Assembly (NCBI RefSeq): GCF_016629665.1
Contig: NZ_JAEPRQ010000003.1
Span: 248,001 to 312,000 of the forward strand
Length of the DNA stretch: 64,000 bases
Source of the DNA: Paracoccus caeni
GTDB taxonomy: Bacteria > Pseudomonadota > Alphaproteobacteria > Rhodobacterales > Rhodobacteraceae
Direction of reading: 5' to 3'
A model generated the notes under the pieces. The model was not told the origin of the DNA, did no database searches, and was given only the letters and a program-made list of their open reading frames with translations. This document shows, piece by piece, positions 1 through 8,642 of this stretch (positions are counted from its first letter, which is position 1; the number at the start of each line of letters is the position of its first letter). Position numbers and translations under genes: made by a program.

Positions 1-257
1 ATGCGGTCCTGGCGGGGGCGGTCGGGCTGACCGTAACGCTGATCGTGCTGGCGGTAACCACGCACCCGCTTGACCGCCACATCACCAGCTTTTTCGAGGA
101 AAACAGCTACAGCCTCGCCCATGGGCTGAACATCGTGAACGTGATCCTAGTCGATTTCCGCGCCTTTGACACCTTCGGCGAATTGACGGTGGTGTTCTTG
201 GCCTCGGTCGGGGCCTATGCCGTGCTGAAACGGCGGTCGCGAAAGGCGGGGCCATGA
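1..257 (+). CDS. mrpA: Mrp/Mnh Na+(K+)/H+ antiporter subunit A, C-terminal end (partial)
   Basis: This is the 3' end of a gene that starts before the window; the open frame is already running at base 3. The visible 84 residues contain a membrane stretch, then the hallmark [15 protein letters not shown], then a last membrane helix and a short basic tail. That block closes MrpA/PhaA proteins, the large NuoL-like subunit of the multi-subunit antiporter. The stop overlaps the ATG of the next gene (ATGA), as expected for a coupled operon. A separate B gene follows, so this is the seven-gene (A and B unfused) arrangement. Confidence 0.85.
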   Translation, partial: AVLAGAVGLTVTLIVLAVTTHPLDRHITSFFEENSYSLAHGLNIVNVILVDFRAFDTFGELTVVFLASVGAYAVLKRRSRKAGP

Positions 258-655
258 AATCGCTGATCCTGCTGACCGGCGCCCGCTTTCTGGTGCCGCT
301 GTTTCTGGTCTTCTCGCTTTACGTGCTGCTGCGCGGCCATAATGCTCCGGGCGGTGGCTTCATCGGCGGGCTGATCGCGGCCTGCGGCTTTACCCTCTAC
401 GCCTTTGCGGCAGGGGTCGAGGCCGCGCGCAAGGCGCTGCGCATCGATCCCCGCACCATCGGCATCCTTGGCCTGATCTGCGCCCTGATCGGCGCTTTCG
501 CCTCCGCATTCACCGGGCAAGAGCCGTTCGCCGGGGTCTGGGGCGAGGTCTGGGGCTATGCCGTCTCAAGCGTCCTTGTGTTCGATATCGGCGTCTATCT
601 GGCGGTCTTCGGCGGCATGCTGACGCTGATCTTCGCATTGGAGGAGACGGCCTGA
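254..655 (+). CDS. mrpB: Mrp antiporter subunit B
   Basis: A 133-residue membrane protein with about four hydrophobic helices. It carries the MnhB signature [16 protein letters not shown] at residues 26-41. MrpB is an integral part of the hetero-oligomeric cation/proton antiporter in the inner membrane, used for Na+ or K+ export and pH homeostasis. The start overlaps mrpA by 4 bp and the stop overlaps the mrpC start by 1 bp (TGATG), which indicates translational coupling. Length is typical of the family. Confidence 0.9.
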   Translation: MKSLILLTGARFLVPLFLVFSLYVLLRGHNAPGGGFIGGLIAACGFTLYAFAAGVEAARKALRIDPRTIGILGLICALIGAFASAFTGQEPFAGVWGEVWGYAVSSVLVFDIGVYLAVFGGMLTLIFALEETA

Positions 656-1014
656 TGGAAACCGTCCTTGCACTTCTGTCCGGCTTTCTTGTGGCTGCGG
701 CGGTCTGGCTGATGTTGTCGGGGAACCTGCTGCGGTTCCTGTTCGGGCTGCTGCTGCTGTCGAACGCGGTCAATATCGCCATTTTCAGCGCGGGCCGCCT
801 GACCCCCGGCACGCCGCCCTTTCTGGGCGACAAAGGGGCTCTGCCCGATGCCGTGATGGCGAATTCGCTGCCGCAGGCGCTGCTGCTGACCGCCATCGTC
901 ATCGGCTTTGGCCTTTTCGCCTTCTCGCTGGCGTTGACCATCCGCGCCTATCGCAGCTTTCACCACCTTGACGTCGATCAGATGCGCCTTGCCGAGCCGA
1001 AAGAGGACGCATGA
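655..1014 (+). CDS. mrpC: Mrp antiporter subunit C (NuoK-like)
   Basis: A 119-residue protein with three predicted membrane helices, the usual topology of the NuoK-like MrpC subunit. The motif LLSNAVNIAIF followed by an ALPQALLLTAIVIGF-type third helix is characteristic. NuoK-like subunits form part of the membrane-embedded ion path next to the MrpD subunit. The gene overlaps mrpD by 4 bp (ATGA). Confidence 0.9.
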   Translation: METVLALLSGFLVAAAVWLMLSGNLLRFLFGLLLLSNAVNIAIFSAGRLTPGTPPFLGDKGALPDAVMANSLPQALLLTAIVIGFGLFAFSLALTIRAYRSFHHLDVDQMRLAEPKEDA

Positions 1015-2513
1015 GCTGGCTTCTGGCGCTTCCGATCCTGTTCCCGTTCTGCACCGCCGCCCTGTCGCTTCTGACGCGCAACAGCCGGTGGAGCGCGCGC
1101 ATCTCGGTCGCAGGCTCGGTGATTTCGCTGATCCTCGCCTGCCTGCTCGTCGGCACGGTCATGCGCGAGGGTGTGATCGCCACGCAGATGAGCACATGGG
1201 CCGCGCCTTTCGGGATCACGCTGGTCGCCGATTATCTTGGCGCGGCGATGGTGCTGATTACCGCGATCATCGGGCTGGCAACCGCCATCTGGGCACTGGC
1301 CGAGATTGACGACGATACCGCCCGCATGGGCTGGCACGGCGTTTACCAGACGCTTTTGGGCGGCGTTACCGGGGCGTTCCTGACCGGCGACATCTTCAAC
1401 CTTTATGTCTGGTTCGAGGTGTTGCTGATTTCCTCTTTCGGCCTGCTGATCATGGGCGGACGCAAAGAGGCCATCGACGGCGCGGTGAAATACGTGACGC
1501 TGAACCTGATCTCGACCGTGCTGTTCCTGTGCGCGGCGGGGCTGCTTTACGGGGCGACGGGGACGCTGAACATGGCCGATCTGCGGCAGGCGGTGGCCGA
1601 CCATCCCGATCAAGGGCTGATGACCGCCATCGCAATGATGTTCATGATCGGGTTCGGGCTGAAGGCCGGGGTGTTCCCGCTGTTCTTCTGGCTGCCCGCA
1701 TCCTATCACACGCCGCATTACGCAGTCTCGGCGGTGTTTGCGGGTCTGCTGACCAAGGTGGGCGTCTATGCGCTGATCCGGGTGTTCACGCTGATCTTCG
1801 TGGGCGATCAGGGCTTTACGCATCAAATCCTTTTGTGGGTGGCGCTGGCGACGATGCTGACCGGCGTGCTGGGCGCGGCGGCGCAAAGCGATTTCCGCAA
1901 AATCTTGTCGTTCCACATCATCAGCCAGATCGGCTACATGATCCTTGGGCTGGCGCTGATGACGCCGTTGGCGGTGATGGGGGCGATCTTCTATCTCATC
2001 CACCATATCATCGTGAAATCGAACCTGTTTCTGATCGCAGGCGTCTCTCGCCGGCTGACCGGATCGTCCGACCTTTACGCGATCGGCGGGCTATACCGCG
2101 CCGCGCCGCTTTTGTCGGTGCTGTTCATGATCCCGGCCTTTTCGCTGGCAGGCTTTCCGCCGCTCTCGGGCTTCTGGGCGAAATATGTGCTGGTGCAGGC
2201 GTCGCTGGAACTAGAGGCCGCACTGGTCGCAGGCATCGCGCTGCTGGTCGGGCTGCTGACGATCTACTCGATGACGAAAATCTGGGCCGAGGCGTTCTGG
2301 AAAGGCCATCCGCAGGGGATCGAGCCTGCGCTTGCCACCATCAGCCCCCGTATCCGCTGGCTGATGCTGTCGCCGGTCATCGCGCTGGCGGTGATGACGG
2401 TGATCATCGGGCTTTATCCCGCGCCGTTCCTTGACTACGCCACCACCGCTGCCCAGCAATTGCTGGAGCCCACGGACTATGTGCAGACCGTGCTGAGGGA
2501 GGCTGTGAAATGA
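1011..2513 (+). CDS. mrpD: Mrp antiporter subunit D (NuoN/NuoL-like)
   Basis: A 500-residue polytopic protein of the proton-translocating NADH-quinone oxidoreductase chain 2/4/5 family. Visible signatures are NLYVWFEVLLISSFGLL, which holds the membrane glutamate conserved in antiporter-like subunits, and FGLKAGVFPLFFWLP, which holds the conserved lysine, followed by HIISQIGYMILG. MrpD is one of the two large antiporter-like subunits and probably conducts protons. It overlaps mrpC and mrpE by 4 bp on each side. Confidence 0.92.
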   Translation: MSWLLALPILFPFCTAALSLLTRNSRWSARISVAGSVISLILACLLVGTVMREGVIATQMSTWAAPFGITLVADYLGAAMVLITAIIGLATAIWALAEIDDDTARMGWHGVYQTLLGGVTGAFLTGDIFNLYVWFEVLLISSFGLLIMGGRKEAIDGAVKYVTLNLISTVLFLCAAGLLYGATGTLNMADLRQAVADHPDQGLMTAIAMMFMIGFGLKAGVFPLFFWLPASYHTPHYAVSAVFAGLLTKVGVYALIRVFTLIFVGDQGFTHQILLWVALATMLTGVLGAAAQSDFRKILSFHIISQIGYMILGLALMTPLAVMGAIFYLIHHIIVKSNLFLIAGVSRRLTGSSDLYAIGGLYRAAPLLSVLFMIPAFSLAGFPPLSGFWAKYVLVQASLELEAALVAGIALLVGLLTIYSMTKIWAEAFWKGHPQGIEPALATISPRIRWLMLSPVIALAVMTVIIGLYPAPFLDYATTAAQQLLEPTDYVQTVLREAVK

Positions 2514-2989
2514 CCCTTTTCGTGCTGAACGTGGTCATTGCCCTGACATGGGCGGCCTTGTGGAACGGTTTTTCGGCGCCGAACCTGCTGGCAGGCTTTG
2601 GCCTTGGCTTTGCGGGGCTGTGGTTTGCGCGCGCACTGTTCGGCCCCGGCAATGACCGCTATTTCCGCGCCCTGCCGCAAGGCGCGATCCTGACGGTCTA
2701 TTTCCTCAGGGAACTGGTCAAATCCTGCATCAACGTGGCCCGCGACTGCATCGCCCCACGCCCGAACCTTCATCCGGCCATCGTTCGGATGCCGCTGACC
2801 GTGCAGTCGGATATCGAGATCTTTCTGGTCGCCAACCTGATCTCGCTGACGCCGGGCACGCTGACGCTGGACGTGACCCCGGATCGCAGCGCGCTGCTGA
2901 TCCATTCGATCTATGCCGAAGACCCCGAGGCGCTGGTCGAAGAGCTGAAATCCGGCATGGAGCACCGCGTAAGAGAGGTTTTCCGATGA
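2510..2989 (+). CDS. mrpE: Mrp antiporter subunit E
   Basis: A 159-residue protein of the MnhE family. Two N-terminal hydrophobic helices (about residues 5-45) are followed by a soluble domain containing LISLTPGTLTLDV, the most conserved block of MrpE proteins. MrpE is needed for full antiport activity in characterised Mrp complexes, though its exact role is unclear. It overlaps both neighbours by 4 bp, so it is translated as part of the same operon. Confidence 0.9.
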   Translation: MTLFVLNVVIALTWAALWNGFSAPNLLAGFGLGFAGLWFARALFGPGNDRYFRALPQGAILTVYFLRELVKSCINVARDCIAPRPNLHPAIVRMPLTVQSDIEIFLVANLISLTPGTLTLDVTPDRSALLIHSIYAEDPEALVEELKSGMEHRVREVFR

Positions 2990-3276
2990 CCTGCTATCTT
3001 GTCGCCAGCCTGAACATCGCCCTTGCGATGGTGGCGCTGGCCATCGCCATCGGGTTCATCCGGCTGTGGCGCGGCCCGACGCTGGCCGACCGGGTGGTCG
3101 CGCTGGATATGATGACGGCGGCGGTCATCGCCTTCTGCGGCCTCTTCGCGGTCAGGATGCAGACCGAGGCTTATCTGGACATTGCCGTGGTGCTGGCGCT
3201 GGCAAGTTTCGTCTCGGTGGTTGCGCTGGCCCGCTATGCCGAACGGCAGGCGAGAAAGAGCGATACCGATGATTGA
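2986..3276 (+). CDS. mrpF: Mrp antiporter subunit F
   Basis: A 96-residue protein with three hydrophobic helices. The central block WRGPTLADRVVALDMM (residues 28-43) is the MnhF/PhaF signature. The gene overlaps mrpE by 4 bp and mrpG by 8 bp. MrpF is a small membrane subunit of the cation/proton antiporter. Confidence 0.9.
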   Translation: MTCYLVASLNIALAMVALAIAIGFIRLWRGPTLADRVVALDMMTAAVIAFCGLFAVRMQTEAYLDIAVVLALASFVSVVALARYAERQARKSDTDD

Positions 3277-3568
3277 TCTGATCACCGCGATCCTTGCACT
3301 GCTGGCCGGGTTCTTCGCCCTTGTCGCCTCCATCGGCGTGGTGCGGTTTCCTGACGCGCTGTCGCGGATGCATGCCTCGTCCAAGGTCGGCGCCTTCGCC
3401 GGGGCGCTGGCGTTGCTGGCGGCGGCGGTCGATATCGGCGGAACCAGCGCCGTTACCCGCGCCATTATCGCGATCCTGTTTCTGTTCCTGACCGCCCCCA
3501 TCGGCGCGCATCTGCTGGGCCGTTCAGCGGCATGGCGGGCGGGGAAGGGCGAGCGACCCAAGGGTTAA
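3269..3568 (+). CDS. mrpG: Mrp antiporter subunit G
   Basis: The last gene of the Mrp operon, 99 residues with three hydrophobic segments. The motif GVVRFPDALSRMHASSK (residues 22-38) is diagnostic for MnhG/PhaG. An upstream frame extension exists, but the ATG at 3269 gives the conserved N-terminus MIDLITAIL and lies inside the end of mrpF as in the rest of the operon. The stop is only 7 bp from the stop of the convergent DUF2252 gene, leaving little room for a terminator. Confidence 0.9.
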   Translation: MIDLITAILALLAGFFALVASIGVVRFPDALSRMHASSKVGAFAGALALLAAAVDIGGTSAVTRAIIAILFLFLTAPIGAHLLGRSAAWRAGKGERPKG

Positions 3569-3575
3569 GCGGCGG

Positions 3576-4949
3576 TCAGGCTTCGGTTTCGGCCGGAAGC
3601 CTGCCGGATTTGATTGCCGCTTTCAGCGCATCGTAATCCGCCTCGCATTGATCGGCATAGGCGGCGGACCACGCCGACACCGCTTCGTCGAACTTTGCGC
3701 CGCTGCCCAGATAGCCCGCAATCGCAGCCGCCCCCGGCGATTGGCTATGCGCCCGCGCCAATAGCCGCCCGCAAAGCTCGCCATAGGCGGTGAACTGCGT
3801 CCCATCCAGCGTTGCCAGATCGATCGAACCTTTCATGTCGCGGAACTGCCGCCAGTAGTAATCGACCCGAAGCCGGTCGTCGGTCTCACCCGCCCAACCG
3901 ACGATATGGCCGATGAACGGGTCCGACTGCGCCTGCAAAATCCGCTGCCCGGCGACGACGCGGTGGCCTTCGTTGTGATCAGAGGTGCCCTCGGCTCCGG
4001 GGATCACCGGCGGCATGCCGCCATAGGTGGTCAGCACCGATGGCTGCGCCTCTTTCGCCTGCAAAAACAGCACCTCGCCCTGCGGCCCTTCAAAGGCCAG
4101 CACATAGCAACGTGTGCCGACGCTGCCGACGCCCACCACGCGCAGCACGGAATCGACCAGCTTGAACTGCGACAGCAGCCACGCCGTATCCTCGCGCAGC
4201 GTGCCCATATATTGCTGGAACAGAACGCCAAGCTCATCCACATCGCCATGCGAGACATGCCGCGTCACCGGCGGCTGATCGACGATGCACAGCCCGCGAC
4301 CCTTTTCATCACGCATGGTGATCTTGGCCAGCAACTGATCCGAGGTCCGCTTGCGCGCCTTTTTCACCGCCTTGCGGGTCTGTTCGCTGGCCAACATCTG
4401 CTGCACCAGATCGGCATCGACCTTGTAATAATACCGCTCCAGCGCGGTCAGTTGCATCAGGCTTTGCAGGCTTTCGCGATAGGCGGCAACGGTGCGCTGC
4501 GTGGCGTCACGACAGGCTTCCTCGGACATGCCGATATCGCGACCGCCCACATGCACACTGGCCGCAAGGCGCTTCACATCCCATTCCCAGGGCGCGATAC
4601 TCGCCTCATCGAAATCGTTGAGATCGAAAAGCAGCGCGCGTTCGGGCGAGGCGTAGAAGCCGAAATTCGAGACATGGGCATCGCCGCAGCAGACGACGTT
4701 GATGCCGGTATGCGGCCCGGCGGCAAGGTCGGCGGCCATCACGGCAGCGGTGCCGCGATAGAAGGCGAAAACCGATTGCGACATCCGCCCGATCCGCACC
4801 GGCACCAGCTCCGCCAGACGGCTAAGATGTTGCTCTTCCAGAATGCCGATCGGGTCGCGCCGACGCGGCAAGACCAGCTCTGCCTGACCGGATCTCTTGA
4901 GCCGCCCTCTGAGCGAGCGGCCTTGTTCGGTATTGTCCATATCCGTCAT
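3576..4949 (-). CDS. DUF2252 family protein
   Basis: A 457-residue soluble protein. Residues 89-97 read GDAHVSNFG, followed by LLFDLNDFDEASIAPWEWD and KRL, the core motifs of DUF2252 proteins. The pattern recalls the catalytic loop of aminoglycoside phosphotransferase/kinase folds, but no substrate is established. I chose the ATG at 4949 because GGGTGGGG lies just upstream; an in-frame TTG at 4970 is a weaker alternative. It is monocistronic, convergent with mrpG and on the same strand as aroQ. Confidence 0.82.
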   Translation of the reverse strand: MTDMDNTEQGRSLRGRLKRSGQAELVLPRRRDPIGILEEQHLSRLAELVPVRIGRMSQSVFAFYRGTAAVMAADLAAGPHTGINVVCCGDAHVSNFGFYASPERALLFDLNDFDEASIAPWEWDVKRLAASVHVGGRDIGMSEEACRDATQRTVAAYRESLQSLMQLTALERYYYKVDADLVQQMLASEQTRKAVKKARKRTSDQLLAKITMRDEKGRGLCIVDQPPVTRHVSHGDVDELGVLFQQYMGTLREDTAWLLSQFKLVDSVLRVVGVGSVGTRCYVLAFEGPQGEVLFLQAKEAQPSVLTTYGGMPPVIPGAEGTSDHNEGHRVVAGQRILQAQSDPFIGHIVGWAGETDDRLRVDYYWRQFRDMKGSIDLATLDGTQFTAYGELCGRLLARAHSQSPGAAAIAGYLGSGAKFDEAVSAWSAAYADQCEADYDALKAAIKSGRLPAETEA

Positions 4950-5035
4950 CGCAAATCCCCACCCTTTCAATATGAGCAGAGTTTACCGATTCCGCGCCGA
5001 CAACAAGCCACTTGTCGCCGAGTGACTGGCCCGTC

Positions 5036-5467
5036 TCAGGAGTCCAGCAGTGTCACCACACGCCTGATCGCGGCGGCATAGCCCTGAATGCCAAAGCCCG
5101 CGATGACGCCATCGGCGCGCATCGAGACATAGGAATGGTGCCGGAACGGTTCGCGCTTGTGGATCTGGCTGATATGCACCTCGATCACCGGGCCGTCAAA
5201 GGCGTGCAGCGCGTCCAGCACCGCAACCGAAGTATGGGTCAGCGCGCCCGGATTGATGACGATAGCGGCAGCCTTTTCGCGCGCCTCCTGAATCCAGTCG
5301 ACGATCTGGCCTTCCCAGTTCGATTGCAGGAACCGGATCTCGTGATCGCCGGCAAGATTGCGGCACAGATGTTCGACATCTTCCAGCGTATCGCTGCCAT
5401 AAATCTCGGGCTGGCGCTTGCCCAGAAGGTTCAGGTTCGGCCCGTTCAGGACATAGATGATCGACAT
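5036..5467 (-). CDS. aroQ: 3-dehydroquinate dehydratase, type II
   Basis: A 143-residue enzyme of the shikimate pathway that converts 3-dehydroquinate to 3-dehydroshikimate. The N-terminal [17 protein letters not shown] holds the catalytic tyrosine (Y23) and flexible-loop arginine. The [15 protein letters not shown] block holds the catalytic histidine and substrate-binding residues. The ATG at 5467 is preceded by GGAGGGG; an upstream in-frame extension to 5557 lacks such a site. Length matches the dodecameric type II family. Confidence 0.95.
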   Translation of the reverse strand: MSIIYVLNGPNLNLLGKRQPEIYGSDTLEDVEHLCRNLAGDHEIRFLQSNWEGQIVDWIQEAREKAAAIVINPGALTHTSVAVLDALHAFDGPVIEVHISQIHKREPFRHHSYVSMRADGVIAGFGIQGYAAAIRRVVTLLDS

Positions 5468-5715
5468 GACCCCTCCGTCGGTTTTGGTATTGCTAACCTG
5501 CGCCGCCTGATCTGTCAGCCCCCGCACGGAAGGCGCGATCCCGGAAATGGCGATCAATCAGCGCAGACAACCAGCGTCAGACGGGTTTTTGAAGCGTGAA
5601 TCGCAAAAAAGACTGCGCAAGATGTAAACCGCGCTGGCTTCTGTGGATTACGCTGAAGGTCGGGCCGAAACACGCAAATCACAATATCGGCCGATCCAAC
5701 ACGGGAGAGAACGTT

Positions 5716-6657
5716 ATGAAGCGCATTCTTGCGGCCGGAATTCTCGCCTCGCTTGCTGCGGCACAATCGGCCAGTGCGGCAGAAGACGCGGGCACCTGTC
5801 AGTCGCCGAGTTTCTCGGATGTCGGCTGGACCGATATTTCCGCCACCACCGCCACCGCCTCTCTGGTTCTTCAGGGTCTGGGCTACACGCCGGAAGTTTC
5901 GGTCCTGTCGGTCGCGGTCACCTTTGAATCGCTGAAGCAGGGCGACACCGACATTTTCCTTGGCAACTGGATGCCGCTGCAAGAGCCGGTCGCGACGCCA
6001 CTGATCGAATCCGGCGAGATCGAGGTTGCGGGCGTCAATCTGGAAGGCGCGCTGATTGGCTTTGCGGTGCCCAAGCACACCTATGATGCCGGGCTGAAGA
6101 CCTATGCCGACATTGCCGGGTTCAAGGACCAGCTTGGCGGGCAGATTTTCAGCATCGAGGCGGGCAGCAGCGCCAATACCACCATGCTGGAGATGATCGA
6201 CAGCGACAAGTTCGGCCTTTCGGCGTTCGAGCTGGTCGAATCCAGCGAACAGGGGATGCTGGCGCAGGTTGACCGGGCGATCCGTTCGGAAGGCGATATC
6301 CTGTTCTTCGGCTGGCGTCCGCATCCGATGAATGTGCGCTATGAGATCGAGTATCTGACCGACGGCGATGATGTCTTCGGACCGAACGACGGCGCTGCGA
6401 CCGTGCAGACCAATACCCGCGCGGGCTTTTCCACGGATTGCCCGAATCTCGGCAAGTTTCTGTCCAATCTGGTCTTCACCGTCGAGGCCGAGGATCTGAT
6501 GATGTCCTACATCCTTGACGAAGGTCTGGAGCCCGCCGCCGCCGCCGAGCGCTGGCTGAAGGAAAACCCGGATGTGCTGGAAGGCTGGTTGGCCGATGTC
6601 ACCACCTTCGAGGGCGAGCCGGGCCTGCCCGCGGTTCAAGAGGCGCTTGGCGTCTGA
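5716..6657 (+). CDS. caiX: Carnitine/choline-type ABC transporter substrate-binding protein
   Basis: A 313-residue periplasmic binding protein of the OpuAC-like (glycine betaine/choline) family. It starts with a signal peptide (about residues 1-21, ending in ASA). The motifs DIFLGNWMP, SIEAGSSANTTMLEMI and FFGWRPHPMN are typical of choline/carnitine binders. The ATG at 5716 follows GGGAGAG. It lies beside genes for carnitine oxidation and a GlxA-type regulator, an arrangement like Pseudomonas caiX-cdhCBA, so carnitine is the most likely ligand. No permease or ATPase gene lies nearby. Its last 22 bp overlap the 3' end of the convergent regulator gene. Confidence 0.85.
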   Translation: MKRILAAGILASLAAAQSASAAEDAGTCQSPSFSDVGWTDISATTATASLVLQGLGYTPEVSVLSVAVTFESLKQGDTDIFLGNWMPLQEPVATPLIESGEIEVAGVNLEGALIGFAVPKHTYDAGLKTYADIAGFKDQLGGQIFSIEAGSSANTTMLEMIDSDKFGLSAFELVESSEQGMLAQVDRAIRSEGDILFFGWRPHPMNVRYEIEYLTDGDDVFGPNDGAATVQTNTRAGFSTDCPNLGKFLSNLVFTVEAEDLMMSYILDEGLEPAAAAERWLKENPDVLEGWLADVTTFEGEPGLPAVQEALGV

Positions 6658-7622
6658 TCCCTGACCCGGCGACGGGCGGCAGAGGGCGGATGCCCGTATT
6701 GCCGCCTGAACGCCCGTGAAAGCGACGCGATGGACGAAAACCCGGTGCGAACCGCTGTTTCTGCCATCGACAGATCAGTATCGACCACCAGTCGCCGCGC
6801 TGCCTGCAACCTCAGCGACAGGTAATAGGCGCCCGGCGAGGTCTGGACCAGATCGCGGAAAAGCCCCTCCAGCGTCCGGGTGGAACAACCCGCCCGGCGT
6901 GCGATCACGCTGACAGGCAGGGGGGCGTCCAGATGTGCCTCCATGATGCGGATCGCCTCGGCCACGCGCGGCTCTCGCCGTCCGATCCGGCCCATCGAGA
7001 CCAGCGGCTGCGCATCCGAGGGCAGATGCATTTCCTCATAGACATAAAGGCTGGCCACGCTCAGCGCCGCACCATAGCCGCGACGGGCGCGGATCAGTGC
7101 CAGCATAAAATCCAGCGCCGGGGCGGCGCCGCCGGTGGTGAAGATATTGCCGTCGATCACCCAACGGTCGGGAATAACCCGGACCTGAGGAAAGCGCGCG
7201 GCGAAATCCTCCAGATCCTCCCAATGAGTCGTGGCACGGCGATCATCCAGCAGTCCCGTGCGGGCCAGCACCCATGGTCCGGCCTCGACCCCGCCGATCA
7301 TCACCGCCCGCCGCGCCGCCGTGCGGATCGCGGCCAGAACCTGCGCTGTTGCATGGCGCATCACGTTGAAAGCCGCGACCACGATCAGCAATTCGCCCGG
7401 ATCATGCGGGTCAAAGGCCGCATCGACCTGCACCGGCAAGCCGCTGCTGGTCGCGACCGGCCGCCCGTCGATCGAGACGACCTTCCAGTCAAAGACCTGC
7501 GTGCCGGTCGTCCGGTTCGCCGCCCGCATCGGGTCCAGTGTCGAGGCAAGGCTCATCAGCGAGGCATCGGGCAGCACCAGCACCGTTGCGGTCAGGGTTT
7601 CGTCGGTCGGTTGAAGGATCAT
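6636..7622 (-). CDS. cdhR: GlxA-family AraC-type regulator, probable carnitine catabolism activator
   Basis: A 328-residue regulator. Residues 1 to about 190 form a DJ-1/PfpI-like domain ([22 protein letters not shown] region). The C-terminal part has two AraC helix-turn-helix units ([18 protein letters not shown] and [20 protein letters not shown]). This architecture matches CdhR, which activates carnitine genes in Pseudomonas. The gene is divergent from cdhC. The start at 7622 fits the usual distance to the first beta strand; an ATG at 7670 with a GGGGGAA site upstream is a real alternative (344 residues). Confidence 0.82.
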   Translation of the reverse strand: MILQPTDETLTATVLVLPDASLMSLASTLDPMRAANRTTGTQVFDWKVVSIDGRPVATSSGLPVQVDAAFDPHDPGELLIVVAAFNVMRHATAQVLAAIRTAARRAVMIGGVEAGPWVLARTGLLDDRRATTHWEDLEDFAARFPQVRVIPDRWVIDGNIFTTGGAAPALDFMLALIRARRGYGAALSVASLYVYEEMHLPSDAQPLVSMGRIGRREPRVAEAIRIMEAHLDAPLPVSVIARRAGCSTRTLEGLFRDLVQTSPGAYYLSLRLQAARRLVVDTDLSMAETAVRTGFSSIASLSRAFRRQYGHPPSAARRRVRDQTPSAS

Positions 7623-7736
7623 GGCTACCGGGTCTGGGTTGCGCAGTTTGCAAAACGGATTGCGTATCATGCTAAAGGCATTCCCCCTGCCTCGGTCAAG
7701 CTGGAAGAAGCGAAACACACTGACGAGGATATCGAG

Positions 7737-8642
7737 ATGGCGCTGACCCCGAACCGGGAAGTTTTCATCACCTGCGCCGTGACCGGCTCGGGCGACACGA
7801 CGGGGCGGTCCGACAAGGTGCCGGTGACGCCGCAGCAGATTGCGGAATCCTCGATTGCGGCGGCGAAGGCCGGGGCCGCCATTGCCCATATCCATGTCCG
7901 TGATCCCGAAACGGGAAAGGGCTCGCGCGATCCGGCGCTTTATCGCGAGGTGGTTGAGCGGATCCGGGATTCCGGCGTCGATATGGTGCTGAATCTGACG
8001 GCAGGGATGGGCGGCGATCTGGTTCTTGGATCGACCGATGCGCCGTTCCCGGTCGATCCCTCGGGCACCGACATGGTCGGCGCGACCGAGCGTCTGGTCC
8101 ATATCGCCGAGCTTCGCCCTGAAATCTGCACGCTCGATTGCGGCACGATGAATTTCGGCGAGGGCGATTATGTGATGACCAACACCCCCGCGATGCTGAA
8201 GGAAATGGGCCGCCAGATTCAGGCGCTTGGCGTCCGCCCCGAGATCGAGATCTTCGATACCGGCCATCTGTTGCTGGCCAAATGGTTGAAGGCGCAGGGC
8301 GTCATCGACGATCCGGTCATGGTGCAGCTTTGCATGGGTATCCCCTGGGGCGCACCCGACGATATCAATACGCTGAAGGCCATCGTGGACAACCTGCCCG
8401 ACGGCTGGACCTTCTCGGCCTTTTCGATTGGGCGCAACCAGTTGCCCTATGCCGCGCTGGCGATGCTGGCGGGCGGCAATATCCGCGTCGGGCTTGAGGA
8501 TAATATCTGGCTGGACAAGGGTGTTCTGGCGACCAACGAAGCGCTGGTCGAGCGTGCGGCCAGCGTGGTGACGACGCTGGGCGGGCGGCTGCTGGGACCG
8601 GAAGAAGTGCGGCGCAAACTTTCGCTGGAGAAACGCTGGTGA
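7737..8642 (+). CDS. cdhC: Beta-keto acid cleavage enzyme (BKACE/DUF849), probable 3-dehydrocarnitine cleavage
   Basis: A 301-residue TIM-barrel zinc enzyme of the DUF849/Kce family. [13 protein letters not shown] (H51 and H53) supplies the metal histidines and [12 protein letters not shown] the glutamate near the C-terminus. The family exchanges the acyl part of a beta-keto acid with acetyl-CoA. In carnitine breakdown, 3-dehydrocarnitine plus acetyl-CoA gives betainyl-CoA and acetoacetate. Substrate assignment rests on context: the next gene, overlapping by 4 bp (GTGA), is a carnitine dehydrogenase/thioesterase fusion. Confidence 0.87.
   Translation: MALTPNREVFITCAVTGSGDTTGRSDKVPVTPQQIAESSIAAAKAGAAIAHIHVRDPETGKGSRDPALYREVVERIRDSGVDMVLNLTAGMGGDLVLGSTDAPFPVDPSGTDMVGATERLVHIAELRPEICTLDCGTMNFGEGDYVMTNTPAMLKEMGRQIQALGVRPEIEIFDTGHLLLAKWLKAQGVIDDPVMVQLCMGIPWGAPDDINTLKAIVDNLPDGWTFSAFSIGRNQLPYAALAMLAGGNIRVGLEDNIWLDKGVLATNEALVERAASVVTTLGGRLLGPEEVRRKLSLEKRW

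Noticed and set aside
5554..6639. A 361-codon minus-strand frame over caiX
   Set aside because: The plus strand encodes a complete periplasmic binding protein with signal peptide; the antisense frame has shadow composition.
6636..8267. Extended 543-residue version of the cdhR frame
   Set aside because: The extra N-terminal part lies antisense to cdhC. The GlxA family start fits the ATG at 7622 (or 7670).
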